A stretch of DNA of 64,000 nt, from positions 14,548,867 to 14,612,866 of the forward strand of contig JAZBQD010000018.1 of NCBI GenBank assembly GCA_036583965.1, in the 5' to 3' direction. This DNA comes from Prunella strophiata (taxonomy: Eukaryota > Chordata > Aves > Passeriformes > Prunellidae). The position numbers and the translations under genes were made by a program. Within the stretch, counting starts at the first letter, position 1, and each line of letters opens with the position of its first letter. The notes under the pieces were generated by a model, which was given only the letters and a program-made list of their open reading frames with translations, was not told the origin of the DNA and did not search any database. This document shows, piece by piece, positions 1-14,700 of the stretch.

Positions 1-3000
1 AGTTAAGCCTAACTGTAAGATAAGGCTGTTCCATTTTGCAGGTTAAGAATTCACACAGTGTCTCAGTTAGGGTAATTTAGGTAAAAAAGTCATCTTTGGG
101 GTTTTTTTCGGAGAAACATTCAGTGAAGAGAGAAAAACTGGGCTGCATAAACAGTCCTTTTCCTCATTCTTTTCAGTACTTAGACAACAGGTTTGGGAGC
201 AGAGGGGAAAGAGTGACTAGTGCTGACAGCACAGCAGACCAGGAAAGAGAAGGTTGCATGCGAGACTGATGATTTAGTTGCTGTTTAGAATAAATCCCAT
301 TAAAAATTAAAGGGTTACCAAGTGGTAGCAGTATTTTAATGAGTGGTATAATCAGCAGTTTCAGCAAATGAAATTAGGTTCCAAACATCTGCCCTGTTTT
401 TTTCTTTTATTTGGGGTGTTCTCACTAGGGTAGAAATAACATTTTTGAAACAACTCAAAGCCAAGCTATTGTCATCATCTCTTTGAATTCCACATGGTCC
501 TACTCTAAGGATTCCCCTCCACAAGAAGGGTTTGTAGCTCTGCTGGTCCTCATTTGGGGTTTGCAGCTTGGATGTGGTTTTCCTCTGTTGAAGGGCTTTC
601 TATGCAGGTGCAAATTCTCTCCTGCATGGTCTCAAGTTTTATCTGAAAGTTTCTGAAAGGGAAAAGATTTGGCACAAGCTTGCTTTAAAGTTACAACTTC
701 TTATTTTGAATGAATGTTTTGGACGTGTCCTGAATCTTGGTGCCTGTTAGATTTTGCATCAGGGCAAGTAACTTTGAAAAAAATGCATTAAAAGAACTGC
801 TGGTTTTAGTAAGTGTGTATTTAGCTTAATGAATAATTCCCATGTGTGGCTTTAATGAACACAAATTCTTTGCAAGCTTCTATACTTCACTTTGATTTGT
901 GTAGTAGGACAAATAATTACTCATCTCAAAAATTAAAATACGAACAGATCTTCCTCAACTAGATGATCATTATCTGGAGTGCAAAGTAAGGAGAGAGGGT
1001 GGCAGACGAGTGTATTTAGACAGCAGCTGGTGGTGTAGCTGTGTTTGTGTGCTTTCCTGAAGTACAGCCAGAGTCTCTCCCTTTATAAACCACTGTGCCA
1101 AATGTAGACCTGGCAATTAATGACTGAGGACCCATTTCTTTATGTGTTTGGAGCAGAACTTCCTTTTACCTACCTCTCTGTTCCTGGCACTTCGAGCCCG
1201 TGAGGAGCCCTTCTCAGGCACCAGAGTAAGCATAACAGCCTAGAGCTGCTCCAATTTCTGCTGCCCCCAGGCTCTCACCCTGCTCCTCCTTCTGGAAAGG
1301 AAAGGCTGACATAATCCTTTTGTCAATTCTGCATTGCCAAAGGGAGTTCTTTGCAGAGTGCATAACTCTGGAGGGAGCTCTTCTGCCCACCTTGAGGTAC
1401 TTGAACATTGCCCGTAAGACCTAAATATGCTTCATCATAATTGTTTATATTGTCTTCCTGCACAGGGCTGTGCCACACTGAGATAACAAAGCAAGCTCTA
1501 AATAAGCTCTGCCTTGTGTACAAGAGGCTGTTATCACAGCAGTGTGCCCAGGTTAATTCAGCTCTACTACTTGTGGGTATACTCCAGTTGGTTCAGATAC
1601 CACCACATAGCACTGCATTATTTAGTATAGGACACACTCCTATTTATTTAGGACACACTCTCAGAAGAATCAAAGTTGTTGTCTTTGAATTCTTTTACTG
1701 GCCTTCAGAAAAGTTCTTTGTAAAGCCCACAGAGTTCTCAGCCAAGAAATGCACTTTGGAAAAATAAAATCAAATTCCACTGCCACTGTCACACCTGTTT
1801 GTTTGTTCAGCAGAAAAAGCCGGGAATGAATTGGACATGAACATGAAATTTCTTCTTCACTTCTAGCTATTCCCCTTTATTGAAATTTGAGGTGGATTTT
1901 TACGCAGAATGTCAAAACATGTTGCTGTCATTTCTGCTGTGTCTGTGCCCTAAGTAGCCATAGCAGTAGTTTCTTGTCCTGGGAGCTTGGCACAGAATCC
2001 TAACTTTCTTTAAAGTAAAACAAGGTTGGAGGAATGTCCACTTCTAGTTGAGTGCTTGCACATTAATTATGTGACCTCTGAATTAAGGTTGAAAGCTGAG
2101 GTGTAGTGCATAGAGCCATGTGTCTGGGAGTGAGCAGTGCCTATTCCACATGGTCTGCTGCTGTGTGCTCTCCTACCACTATGAGTAGCTTCCTAATCCT
2201 CTCCTATTTGGCTTTGCTTGTTAACCCCAAGCAATCCTCTCAGGGACAGAGAAAGCAGCTGTCTTTAGTAACAAACACAGCACGACAAAACAAACACTTC
2301 TTGAAACTTCTCTTAGATACCTTACCATAATATCATCCTTGTGGGAAGAATGAGAAACTCAGAAAATATACTTTGCCATGTTTTAATCTGACTTTGGGAG
2401 AGAGGAAAAGATTAAATTATAGACAATTAGATTCCTGTGACAGGTATAGAAGGGAATAATTTCAGTATCTGAAATCTAAACTTTTGTTTCTGAACCAGTT
2501 GGAAGGTTAATGAGAACAAAACACCTTGGGTGAGTAATGGGGCAGAGTAAAATGGTAAATGAGGAGACCATTATTTACCAGAAATTGAGCAGGAAAAGTT
2601 GTTTATAGCAAAAATAAACAGAAACTAGTTAAAACAAAAAGGGATTTTTGTTGAAGCAGGTGCTCTGGTTGTTGTCACCTGCTGTGGTTGAATATTGCCA
2701 TCCACACAGTTTGTGAGCTCCTCCCTTTGCTTTGTGACCCCTTGATAGGGGTTGTGAGCACAGTAGGGATAATTACAGGCACTGTAGCACCTTGATCTGA
2801 GGCTTTCCGTGTTCTGTTTATTGCCACCTGCATATTAAGATGACAGGGATTTCTAGTTGACTTTGTTGTTTCTTTTACTTTGTTGATCCCTGGAACATCT
2901 TTAATAAATGTGTTCTAAAGCAACAATTTCACGTGTTTTAAAAGTCCTTTTCCAAGAGTCAATGTTTTGAGTGCTTAATGTGGCTTTTTCTCTTTCTGTA

Positions 3001-4867
3001 TGTTAACAAAAGGGAAAGAAAGTTCACAGTGTTTGTTGTTGCTACCTTTCTTACTTCAATATTTAGAATAATTTAAGACGACTTCAGTGAGTTCCCTTAA
3101 CGTTATTTTTAAATTGAATTTAATGTCTATTATCAGGAGTGGGCCATCTTTGCAACCTTCTTCTGATCTCCCATGTAGTGCTAGGGTGACGCAAATGTTA
3201 TAGAAGTTGTGTGGGTCCCCAGATGGGGATTCTTATTGCATGAGGGTGTTTCTAGGAGAGGAATAATCCTATTATTTCATACATCTTCATATCACTGTAG
3301 CTTGGAATAGGCTGTGCATCAGAGATGGGAAGGGTTAGAGATGAAACCACAGCTGGAATGCATTCTGATCTACTTACTGCTTGTTAAGAGCCATTTCCAG
3401 CTGCTGCTGCTAAGCTGATCTCCAGGCTGAAGCTGGGTTAGAAAACACAAGGAGCAATCAGAGCTCGTGCTGCGTTCCTCCTTTGCCAAATGCCCACGTA
3501 TCTCACAGGAGAGAACCTGGCCCTGCGTGGAAATCGGACTGAAGTGTTGGGATTATTGAATATGTAGTGGTAACTATTCTTCTGAAGTTAGTGGAATGAA
3601 CTGCTTTTGCCAGGATGCCACAGGGATATCTGGGAAATTGAGATGTCTTATGCTCGGAGCAGGAAATAATGAGCTAGCTAAAATAGTCAAAGTAGGCATA
3701 GGTCAGGATATACAACAGCACATCATCTTATCAAGGTAGGCAAACACAACCAGTTCTTTGACAGTTTTTCAAACTCCAGTATGTCCTCTCTATGAAGAGC
3801 AGCCAGCCAGACACCTGCAGCAGCAGAGAGACAGAGAGAATAGGTTCTTCTGCCTTCCCCAGAAGCTACCTGGGTTAACCTTATGCCTGGGAGACGAAAA
3901 CCTCCCTTTAGCAAGCAAGATTTTTTTCTCTTCTATTTTACTGGTGCTGTAAGCTATAACTATGTTCCTTAAACAGTTTTGGGTCCAGGAGTTCTAGATT
4001 GCAATGACAGAGCTGTTGGGGTATATGATCATTGTGGGGATGTTTGGAGGCTCAGCAGGTTGATATACAGACATCAGATCTCTCTTTTGAGTGTTTGGTT
4101 GTCTTTTTTTTTCCTTGTGGCTCAACAGGAAGTTTTCTTTAGAGAATCTTCACACCTGTTGGCAGAGCTTCAAGCACAGCTTTTTTCAGCTTTAATCCTT
4201 GTATGGTAATAGTGCACCGATGAGATCTATTTTTCATCTTTTTCACTTTCTTCAAAAACACTTCTGGTGTAATCACTGCTTTTATCACTGATAATTCTTT
4301 TCTTTTTCACCCTTTGCCAGTCAGTATTTATGATAAGCTTTCTATGCCATCTGTAGAAGATTGGTCAGGAAAAGGTAGGAAAGTAGAGAAAGAAATAGCT
4401 ATTTTTCATTTTGGCAATAGCAGTACTTTATCAGTGTCACACCCTGAGTGCTACTGGTGGTTTCAGAAGTTAATAGAAAGAGAAGTTATTTGGAACTGGT
4501 TCAAGAGAAGATACAACAGGCCTTTAAGCATTGGAGAGGAGAGGAGAAGTAAAGGTTGCCATTTGTATCATCCCTGACATTTTTGGCCTGCCTTAAGAAA
4601 TTAGAGACAGTAGTAGCAGAGAAGGCAGATCAGAAGTACCATGTTCTTCTGCAGGACTTTTGATTACTCTTTCAGCTGAATGACTCCTGAATTTCTATTT
4701 TCTGTGGTAGCACTAAGACCTCAGAAAGTGCTCTCAAAGATTACCTTGTGCACGAGAGACAAGGAAATTCTGTTTCCTCCACCTTTGTTGCTTATGTACA
4801 GTGCATAAGAATATAAGCCAGGGAGTTAATCTGCTATCCTAGGCACATATGACCTAACAAAAAATTG

Positions 4868-4903
4868 TTTCAGCCTAAGTTTCAGCCTAAATGTCAGCCT
4901 GTT
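4868..4903. repeat. Three-copy 12-base tandem repeat
   Basis: Units TTTCAGCCTAAG, TTTCAGCCTAAA and TGTCAGCCTGTT in direct succession; the third is degraded. Confidence 0.75.
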
Positions 4904-5420
4904 TTCTAGTTAGGTCCTGTAGGAAAGATACACTTAGTAGTTTCTTGGGGAAGCTGAGGTAAGTTAATGAGGTTGTGCATCTGAAGAGCACTTGTCCCTT
5001 GGAGGACCAGAGGTCAGTGGGGAAAAAGTTGAAAAACATGCTTCTTTAAATGACTAGATGTGTTCTGGGTGCTGCTGTGTGTTTTGCAGCACTGCTTCTA
5101 ACAAACTTCTAACTGAGCTTTCCTCGAGTATCAGAGCTGTGCTAGACTTACATCAGTCTGTCCCTGTATAAACACTGGTCACAGTTTGTCACTTCTCAAT
5201 TTCAAAACTTGACTATGCCTTTGAAGGAAACCAGTTCTATTGCACAGTCCATTGTGTTTAATAACTTCTGTGTGTAGAGGAAGGATGATACATATAATCA
5301 TTCTTTTGGTTTCAGCATCTGTGCATTGGCTGTTTTCTGTTCTCCTGTTCTGGGAATCTCTTGCTATTACCGGTGAGAGAGGAGTTATGGAAAGGGAAAA
5401 TTTTACCTGAGATCATGTGC

Positions 5421-5470
5421 CTAAAAATGGAATATTTAAGCTTGCCATAGGTTTAATATTCCATTTTTAG
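5421..5470. repeat. Perfect 16-bp inverted repeat (hairpin)
   Basis: CTAAAAATGGAATATT at 5421-5436 is exactly complementary to AATATTCCATTTTTAG at 5455-5470. After one mismatch two more pairs form, leaving a loop of roughly 13-18 nt. It is too short for a standard pre-miRNA; it could be a decayed MITE end-to-end remnant or a chance palindrome. Confidence 0.8.
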
Positions 5471-8400
5471 CCCAAATCAGCTCACTGGCAAGGACCATGG
5501 CATGTAGATTTTTGACAGTCTTCTGCCACCTGTGAGAATTGGACTGTTCTTTAGATTCCCACCAGGGGCACTGAAGCAGCTCTGCCTTGAAGATGAAATC
5601 AATAATTGCAGTATTTTAGTAGTGTTTGTTTGTCTTTACCTTCCTCTGTATGTTAAAGATTTCTCCCTATTTTATAGACATATGGGGAGTGCATGGCTTG
5701 GGGAGGAAGGTGATTTAGACTTCATAGGAGGAGTTGAGGGGTCTGGGAACCTCCTGCCCTGTGTTTGTGCTCAGCCAGGCAAGGAGTAGTGATGGAGAGA
5801 CAGCATCTGCTCTTGCTGTGGTGTTCAGGTGGGCTGAGGCAGCTCTGAGAGTCCTACACAGAGCCAGAGTTAATGTGGAATCAGCAGCCTCAAAAAATGA
5901 CAGCAAGGAAGCTTTATTTTCTGGAGCTATCACTTTGGTATTTAGAGGCCTTTTTTAAACAAGCCTGTTGTAATCTTGTTTATAGTAATTAAGGATTTGC
6001 TAGTAATTTAAATAGTTGGTTTTGGCAATGTGTAGGTCATCTTCTTATAGGTATTGCTAATGTCAGGTTGAAAACATTTACACAAGAATAAAAGTCAAGG
6101 AAGCAGGTAATTGACTGATTTATCAACCTTAGCAGACAATTTTTTCTGATACATCATGATGGCTATGGTAAATTTACTCTGGATTGCTTAAGGGCACGAT
6201 CCTATATGGTGTGTACAACACATGAGGGCAACTCCTTGGAATGAATGGGTGAAGGAGCAGGTAATCAGCCAGCCTGGTTTTGGTGCCTCAATTAGCCTTT
6301 TGGTCAATGGCTTGTCTCCCAGGAAAGTTGGGAATTGCTATGCACAGCTCAGAACCTAGGTGATTTACAGCTTTTTCATAGAGATTTTAGATCAATTTTA
6401 GCCTTTCAGGTAATGTGAGAACTTTTGTAAACTTATGGCCATTCCCAGGCCATAATGCCAAGTTGCAGTTGTGATCAGAGAATTATTTCTTTTCATTGCA
6501 ACATTTTCAATGCAACATACATTGTCTGTATGCAACAAAGTGATATGTTTGAACACTTTTTTCACTTCTTTTGCCAGATGCATTGATGCTTGCAACTTCT
6601 CTGCTTCCCTTCCACCTGTAAGGGTGACAAAAATCATGTTGCTGTGCTGACCCTGTCAGATTTAGATGACAGGTCACACTAAAATGGGTCACAGCTATTG
6701 AGGGTTAATCGGTGATGCAATAATCTGTAGCACAAATGGATTACTTTGTTCTTGGCTTGTAAGTTGTGAGGAATATTTGAGAATTCCCATGCCTCCTTTT
6801 TTTTTACTGTTGGGGTTGTGGCTGCTGAGGTTTGCAGTGCATTTCAGACAATGAAGATGCATTTTGTCACAGTAAAGAGTTGAGACAGCTGTCACTGCAT
6901 CCAGGTCTGGAGAGGTGGCAGGTCAGGGGTAGGCCTTAATGAAGATGAATTGTTGGCTGATGAAGGCACTCAGTAAGAGCAGGCAGTTTACAGATGTAGC
7001 TCAAGACCAGAGAACACCGGTATGCAAAATGTAACAGACCACCAATTTTATTTGTTACCAGGTTAAATGAAGATTAGAAAGCAAAGCTTTCCTGTGATTT
7101 TTTGGGGGGGTTTGGTTTTGGGGTTTTTTTTGTGGTACCTAGAGGATACAAAATGTGACCTAAGAAACTGTAGAGTTCATAATTACTTCAGTTTTGGTAT
7201 GGAGGCTCCTGTGACCGAGAACTGAACTCTACCAGAAAGCACGTAGCCATTTGGAAATGAGTAACTGAGCCTTTGCTTTGCAGCTAGACTATGTTTAAGA
7301 TAAGGTAGTTTTGTGTTTCTGCTTAGAATTTCCTAATAGAGACATCAGTTCTGTGTTTCACAAGCACTTTCTTAAATAAGGTTTCATTAATGACCTGCGA
7401 GAGGATATAAAATCTTATTCATAGAGTTAGATGCTATTGATGGATGGCTTTAAAATATTATGGATTACTATACTGAATATTTGGCATTCATGTGATTCTC
7501 CCACAATAATTTGATCTAGAGTGGAAACTAAAATTCCTCCTTTAGGGACTTTTCTGGTTGTAACCAGCTTTTGCAAATTGTTTGCTAGAATTGTTTGAGG
7601 TTTCATTTTCATTGAAGGCTCATGTTATGAAATTTTGGAATATTTTCCCTCCTTTATGAGCTAGGCTGACATGATAGGTCTTGTCTCTGTATGCTAAAGA
7701 TAATGAGAAGTCTTGAGAAAAATCTTTACCTTTTCTTATTTTGGAGGTGCCAGCATCCCTATTATCATTTGGTAGTTGATATTTTCTCACTGCAGCAGCC
7801 TATTGAGTTAGACATCTATCTAGAGCAAAACAAATGAGCAATCAAAGTAAATTTTGGCTAACTAAAAACAATTTTAAGGAGTTTTAAAGCTTCTTTATAA
7901 CTAACAAAAGAATTTTTAATTGGTGTGCTGAACTTTATGTGTAGGTGGTAAGTGTTCACTGATGTCAAGGGTACACTGCCATTCCAGGTGCAGGGAATCT
8001 CTCTGGATAGACTTGCACATGAACCATTTAAACCACCACAGATTGTTAATACTGTTTCCCATTTCCAGCAGAGCTGTGGGAATAACAGTGGAACTCCTGT
8101 TCATACAGTTTTTCCTCTGCTTTATAATAATCTATCAGAGTCAAAAACTGATATCATAGCTGGTTTTAAAAGACACAGGGAAGCCTGAAATTCCTGATAA
8201 GGAACTTTAATCTGGCTCAGAAGTTGCTGCCTAAAAGTTGTTTGGTTTTATAGAAAATGGTTTATCATCTTCTCTGTTTACATCAGGAAGAAGAGGTGAA
8301 TTCCTTTGATATGTTAATGTACCAACTCCAGGTTTTAGGTTGACCATATTCCTGCAGTGTATAAGTCAGTCTGATCAGTATCTTGTGCTTCATGAAATGT

Positions 8401-8719
8401 GTGCCCAGCCTCAACTACAGGTTATTATAGAATGCTTGTAAGGGCTTGTGGAAGAAACTTTCAGGAAGTCTGGCTGTGGTATTTTGCTCAGCCTCCATAA
8501 AACTGTTGCAAGCACATTGGTAACATAAAATAGGTTTTGCAAGGAACACTGATTTTCTATTGTTTTACTGACACTTCATGTGTTTTATGAACCTGTCTCG
8601 GGGCTACTAGGCAGCCTTTGCAGCATAAGCTGACCTCAGAAATATTTGTTTCTTTTGAAAACCTCCATCATAAAAATCAACTGTCTTTGTATACCTTCTC
8701 TCCAGTTATTCTGTGTGTT

Positions 8720-9325
8720 GATCAGAGAATGGGTCAGGTTGGAGGGGACCACGGTGGGTCGTCTGTTCCAACCTCCCTGCCCAAGCAGGGTCATCCCAGA
8801 GCACAGGATGGCACAGGATAATGTCCAGATGGTTCTTGAATATCTCCAGCAGGGGAGACTCCACAGCCTCTCTGGACAATCTGTTCCAGTGCGTGGTCAC
8901 TGCACAGTAAAGAAGTTCTTCCTCATATTCAGGTGGAACTTCCTGGCCATCAGGTTCTGCTGCTACCTCTTATTGCCTAGCATCACTGAGCAGAGCCTGG
9001 TCCATCCTCTTGACCTCCCCTCCTTTGGATACTTTTATACACTCATGGTCCCTTCTCAGTTGTCTCTACTCCAGGCTGAATGGGTCCAAGTTTCTTAGCC
9101 AGTTCTTGTAAGAAGGATGCTCCAGTCCCTTAAATGCTTTTGCAGCTGGGCCAGAGCCTCACATCTCTCTTGTACTGAGGAGCCCAGAACTGGACACAAC
9201 CTTCCAAATATGCCTCACCAGGGCTGAGTAGAGAAGTCAGGATCACTTCCCTGGTGATCAAGTTGGGCCAAGTCAGCTGATTGCAGCTTTTTGTGCAGGC
9301 TGTTCTTTCGTGGCACACCTCTTGA
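8720..9325 (-). mobile_element. CR1 LINE fragment, 3' end
   Basis: Read on the + strand it opens with the complement of a CR1 3' end (AGGTTGGAGGGGACC). The typical CR1 order follows: CTGCCCAAGCAGGG, CTCCACAGCCTCTCTGG, AAAGAAGTTCTTCCTCAT, CTCCAGGCTGAATGGG, AGCCCAGAACTGGACAC and CTCACCAGGGCTGAGTAGAG. The element is therefore inserted antisense to ZNF827. It is 5'-truncated, as is usual for CR1, and its left limit in CR1 terms (near 9325 here) is uncertain. Confidence 0.88.
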
Positions 9326-11718
9326 GAGATGGTCTTCAAAAACATTCCCCTCCTCTAAGGCTGTGTGTGTTCTGTTCTTTTTCACATGTACACCTCAGGT
9401 TCTCCAGCTCACTGGGTCTGAAATACTGGCAAAATCCAGCTAGAATCAACTAATTCTAAATTATAGTAAGCAAATACGATAATATTATTATACATGTGTA
9501 TTGTTTACATGTAATGTTGTTATTGACTACTTTATAAGACATACTGCTCTGCCCTCCTACTTTCAGGGTTGCTGATTTCTGTGCCTGACTGTTAAGATAT
9601 TATTTCTGGGTCTCTAGAACTCTTCTTCTCTCAGAAAGACAATGCCTACCAGTTCTAGAGAAGACCTTTTTTTTAATTAGGATCAGAGTATATGGGGGCC
9701 AAGCCAGCTCCAGATGTCCCAGATTAGGCTTCTGAAGAAGTCTACATGATATTGACTGCTGTGGCCATCCTGACTGCACAGGCAGCTCTTCCCTGAGAGG
9801 TGCAGTATGTTCTTGAGGTTTGGGATGGGAGAGAGAATCCTCAGTTGGTTTTTCACTGACAAGATGTGATATACTTTGTACCCCACAAGACTAGAGGAGA
9901 TAGCTGGCTCAGGTTGTTGATTCCACCTGTTTTCTCATTCCTGTCTCCTTGGCATCAATTATTTCTTGATTTCTTGACAGAGTGAATAGTTTTCTGCCAA
10001 ATTAGTGAGTTGAAATTGGCTCATGAAGCAGTCAAACAACAGAGCAAGTCTAAGGGAGGGCACAGGACCACCACTTCTGTTGGTCTTGAGCTTTTGTCAC
10101 CTCACTGCACTGTAAGGTGATCCCTGTTTCTTTATAGCTTAAAACATCTGTGTTCCAGCAGAAGTAACCCTCCTCAGACACTAATCCCACAGCTACTCAC
10201 TATAACCTCCTGCCTAGAGCAGAAGAATAGCTAATCTTTCTCGGAGGCAAGTTGTCAAACTTCCATCATTCTAGGAGGTCTCTTTTGAACTTGCTTTTGG
10301 GGACTTGTCTTTATAAGGTCCTATCTTGTGGTCTGTCAACCAGTCCCTGAGAACCTTCAACAAGTAGTGACAGCTTTTCTCAGGAGAAACCATGTGTTTC
10401 TGTCCCCTTCCATGGATGCTAGCTAGTAAAAGATGGATCTTTGTGGCAGCTAGTGAAACACACTTGGCACAATTATTCTGGGGCTTGTGGCTGAAAATAG
10501 AAGGCCCTCTGCCTCTGTTTCCCATCTACCACAACTTCTCCTCTGAGGGACAGGAAATAAAGGCAGTTTTATGTTGTCTGTGACCAGCTTTTTCAGTAAT
10601 TGTCCTGATTCCCTTTTTCCTTGGGAGAGTCCATCACACCTGGATTCTGCCTTTGAGAGGAAACTGAGATGTTGTACATGCATTTTGATAATCTGTGGCT
10701 GTCTAGCAGTTTGCAAACATGAATGTGCCCAATATTACAATATTTCGGGCACATTCAGTTGTTTGTGTTTATAGGCAAAGCATCTTGAAGAGTTCTAGTT
10801 ACTGCAAAATTCTAACATCCTCTAATCTTTTTGGCTCTGAGTCCTTTTTCAAAAAAGCAGTACTAGAGAAATTGTTAGGTGAATATTCTGGGGTTTTCTT
10901 GTCTGTTGATTTTTTTCAAAGTCACTTTAAGTTAGGGATAAAAGTAGGGAATGTATGCCCTGTCTTTAAAAGCTGTGCCTTCCTTTTCCCCTTTCCTCCT
11001 TCCCTCCAGTTAGGAAAATCATTATCTTGGAAGATGTGGAGATGAAATACAGAGTCCTACCTAGGGCTTCTTTCCCTGTCTAATTGTGTGAGTATTTTCA
11101 CATAACCTAAACACAGGGGAGAAGGACAGAACAGAAGAGCTGTGGCTTTTTGGCAGATCCTTCTTGCAGCTGTGCTGCTCTCTCTAGGTCAGCCTGCAGT
11201 AGAGAAATTTGGTTCAAGCACCAGCAACACTACTAAACCATTTTGTGAGGAGGTCAAGAGCTGAATAATCATCCCGTTGATAAGGAGCGAGCCAGAAATT
11301 CCATTCAAAGAGAATGGTGACTTCCTGTGCTGCTTACCTATTATAGGTCACAGAAATCATGAAGGGAAAATGGGGGACCAAGGCCACTCCAGCACATGAC
11401 TATTTATGCAACTGTGAGTTTTAAGTCATATTTGCTGCTGTAGATATATTAAAAGGAGTTAAGGCAGGCCTTCGTGGTTTTATTAAAATCATGATTTTCT
11501 AGCAAGCATCCCTATGGGAAAATCAACACAGCTGCTGCTCTGGATATACAGCCTCATCAGATGTGGCTGTAAATGCTTTTTAGAGGTGGAAACTGTGGGG
11601 TGTGGGTGCAGAGTGTGCCCCACTTCTTGGAGGTAGTTTTACAGCACACACTATTTGCATGGTTTTGTGGGTGTGGGAACCCATAAAAGTTGTTCAGCCC
11701 AAAGACATTACATTCACC

Positions 11719-11741
11719 TTTTTTTTTTTTTTTTTTTTTTT
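11719..11741. repeat. Poly-T run (T23)
   Basis: Uninterrupted T run in intron 1. No polyadenylation signal is visible on the minus strand beside it, so I do not call it a retrocopy tail. Confidence 0.9.
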
Positions 11742-14700
11742 AATTGTATTTGAAATACTTAAAATCAGCCTGAATGCCAAAAGGGTAGTTTCTAGGCAGG
11801 CAGCTAGACTGAGCAATTTATGTAGGATACCACAGAATAGACTTTCCAGATATGACTGTCATTTTTAGGTCTGTGCCTTCTGATTTCTGTAGTACCTGAC
11901 TGTGAAATAAGGAAGGGCTTATGTGCAGCTGACACTCGGAGAAAACGTGAATTAGAAAGTGATGTGATATTAGCAAGTGGTCTCTTGCAATTATTCTTTA
12001 CCCTTGTTAAAGTGATGCACTTACACAGTTTACCTAGTTTACCTAAAGGTATCCATTGTATTTGATGGAATTAATTTCAAGCTAAATAATTAATTTAGCT
12101 CCTTCATTCTTTTCTCCTCCATATTATCTGGTCTGCAGAGGTAAGATGGGGACAAGGGGAGCCTGTACTGATCTTGAATTAACAGCCACCATGTGATGGG
12201 AAAACATGTCTTGTTTGGATATGATGGTGATGACAAGTCATGGTGCAACCTGGGTTACAGCAGAAGAGGGTATCCTGAACTGGACTGCCAGGACAGCAAA
12301 TGCTGACCTGTGGCCTGATTCCCTATTCCTCATTTGAGGGTTCTAAGAAAACAATCAGGAAGGAATAGAACAAGAGAACCCATCCTGGAGGCTGGATTAT
12401 GAGCATTCCAGTTCACTGGAATACCTTGTCCATGACTGGTTAAAAGCCTTTATAGTTATCCTTGCCTTCTTAGTTGTCGACTGTTTCTTCTCTTCACTCA
12501 TTCCACTTTTCTTGCTGTCACTGATACAAGTCACCCAAGGCTAAATCCTAGCTTGCTCAGGTATTGTCTCTGCCTTATTTTTGATGCATCTGCCTATTTA
12601 CTTGGCCTTAAAGTGATTGCTCAACCGAGCCAGTCAGTATTTCCGCAGAACTCCTCTTGGATGGCTTCCTGCTTCATTTAAGTTTAATGTGTTCTTTTAA
12701 ATTCTTTAGGTATCTTTGCAGAGCTCCTCAGTTCCCTAGTGTAAAGCTATCACTTAATCCCAGCTCTTTCAGTAGGCTTAGGTACAAGGTTCAGTGTAAA
12801 ATAATCTAAAGGATGGTTTATGATAGGTGCTAGAGATGAAATGATCGAGTTGTTGGGGCAGCAAATTAGGAAGATGATCTAGGTGTCAAATTGACAACAA
12901 AAGTAATTATAACTTTATTTAGATTGACGCAAACTTGAATAATCATATCTGAAATCCTTATGCAAATCAGGGTAATTGATATCAAGATAATAAAAATGAG
13001 GTTTGGCTCTCCTATGTCTTTAAATCTTGGTTCTGTAGGTTCCCAGTTTTTCCTTGAAATGAAGTGCTGAAAAAAAGTGCAATTTTGATTAGTTTATCTC
13101 ATCAGCAATTTTCCTGTGTGCATTTCTTTGGAATTATTTTACTTCTACCTACTTTTGCATTTGCTTTAATGTTCATTCTGTAATGCCATCGTTACAAGTT
13201 TCTGTATGTTTCTTATCACTGCAGCATATAGATTTCTATATTGAAGTTCTGTAATTTACTCATTTCAGTGAATGATTAAAGTAGAATTTTGTCCTGCTTA
13301 GCATGAAAAATCATTCTCTGGGGTGGGCTCCTTAGCTGTAGCCTCTTCTCAGATAATTTCTAGTGTTTCAAATGGTGTTCCTTCATGTTCTCACTGCCCA
13401 TGTCTGTTGCTCAGTAACACAACTTTGAGACTCTTCCCTTTCCTGGAGATCCAACTCACTACATTGATATTTCTCCCCTCCAAGTCCTACAAAGTGAAGC
13501 TGTGGATCATCTCACACTTGCCACTTTCTGGAATGGCACGTGTACATTGCAGTGGGTACAGTTAAAGTTTCCAGCATTTGAACTGAGTGACTCAGTGTAT
13601 AAATCAACAAACATGTTTGTCTTTTTCAGTTTTCAGATATAAGTAGTTTGAGCAAGTTAATATTTACATTTCTATTGGTAGCCAGGGTCAGATTCTAATC
13701 AGCACTCTAAATAAAAGGGCAGATGGCCACAAAGTGAAATAACACACTTTGGGATCAATAAGATTTGTCTGTCAAACTGATCTCTTGAAGAGGAAAATGA
13801 ACTTCTCTGTATTTGAAAGCAAGCAGATGAGCTGGCAAGCGAGGGAAACTGGCACTTCTTCAAACAGTGCTTTCTGCACACATTTGTGGCTTTGCCAGAG
13901 ATGGATACATGGGCTACAGCAGTGGCAGCAGTCACCCAGCAGTACTTTGGTGCCTTTTGTCATTGCTGACAAGAGTGGAAAATATTTTTTTTAGGCTCCT
14001 GGGTGATGTGCAATGTGATAGTCCCGAAACATGTGGGCTGTCTGTAATTCACAGCTAGCCTCTGCCAGTGGCAAAAGGCTTGGGGAGCAGTTCTCGTTTC
14101 AGAATTGCTCTGGAAATCAGGAAGAAGCAGTAATGACAGGTCTTGACTCTTGAATCATGATGAGAACAGCTCCATAACTGTGTTGTGAGAGAAGGGAAAA
14201 ACATGTCATGCAGATTTCTGCCACAGATGTGAAATACAGCTGAAATTTCTTGACAGACTTGTGGAGGTTGGGTTCTGCTTCAGACAAACCTGGTCTGGGT
14301 GTCCCATGAACCCCCTGGCTTCTGAGGGAAGCTTTTATACAATTTAAAATCATAAAGAAGTTGTTGGGTTGATTTCTTCTGGAGTGCTCAAGCTTGTTCA
14401 AACTCACAGGCTCACAAGTCAATGTGAATTAAAATTCTGCCCTGAAGGCCTTGAAAGGCAACTTTGCTTAGCAATGAAATTGCCAGGCTTCACTGTTCTG
14501 CTTCTAAACCAATTCACTGGTGTTTAAAGGGAGGCTTGACTGAGCTCGTGATAAGACACTGATGCTGGCTTTTTCAGCATTAACCTTACAGCCTTCAAAT
14601 ACAGTGGGCTTGATGCTGCAGCAACTGGGAATTACTGAGAAGAGGAAAATTAGAACAGTGTCAGCAGTTAGAGGTCTGATTTCTGGCTACAGAAAGAAAC

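Noticed and set aside
7101..7132. G-rich run GGGGGGG-TTTGGTTTTGGGG as a telomere-like or G-quadruplex element
   Set aside because: Only three G runs of three or more and no repeat; not a canonical G-quadruplex and not TTAGGG telomeric sequence.
8646..9098. 150-codon open frame on the + strand
   Set aside because: It reads across the antisense strand of a CR1 LINE, so it is not a gene.
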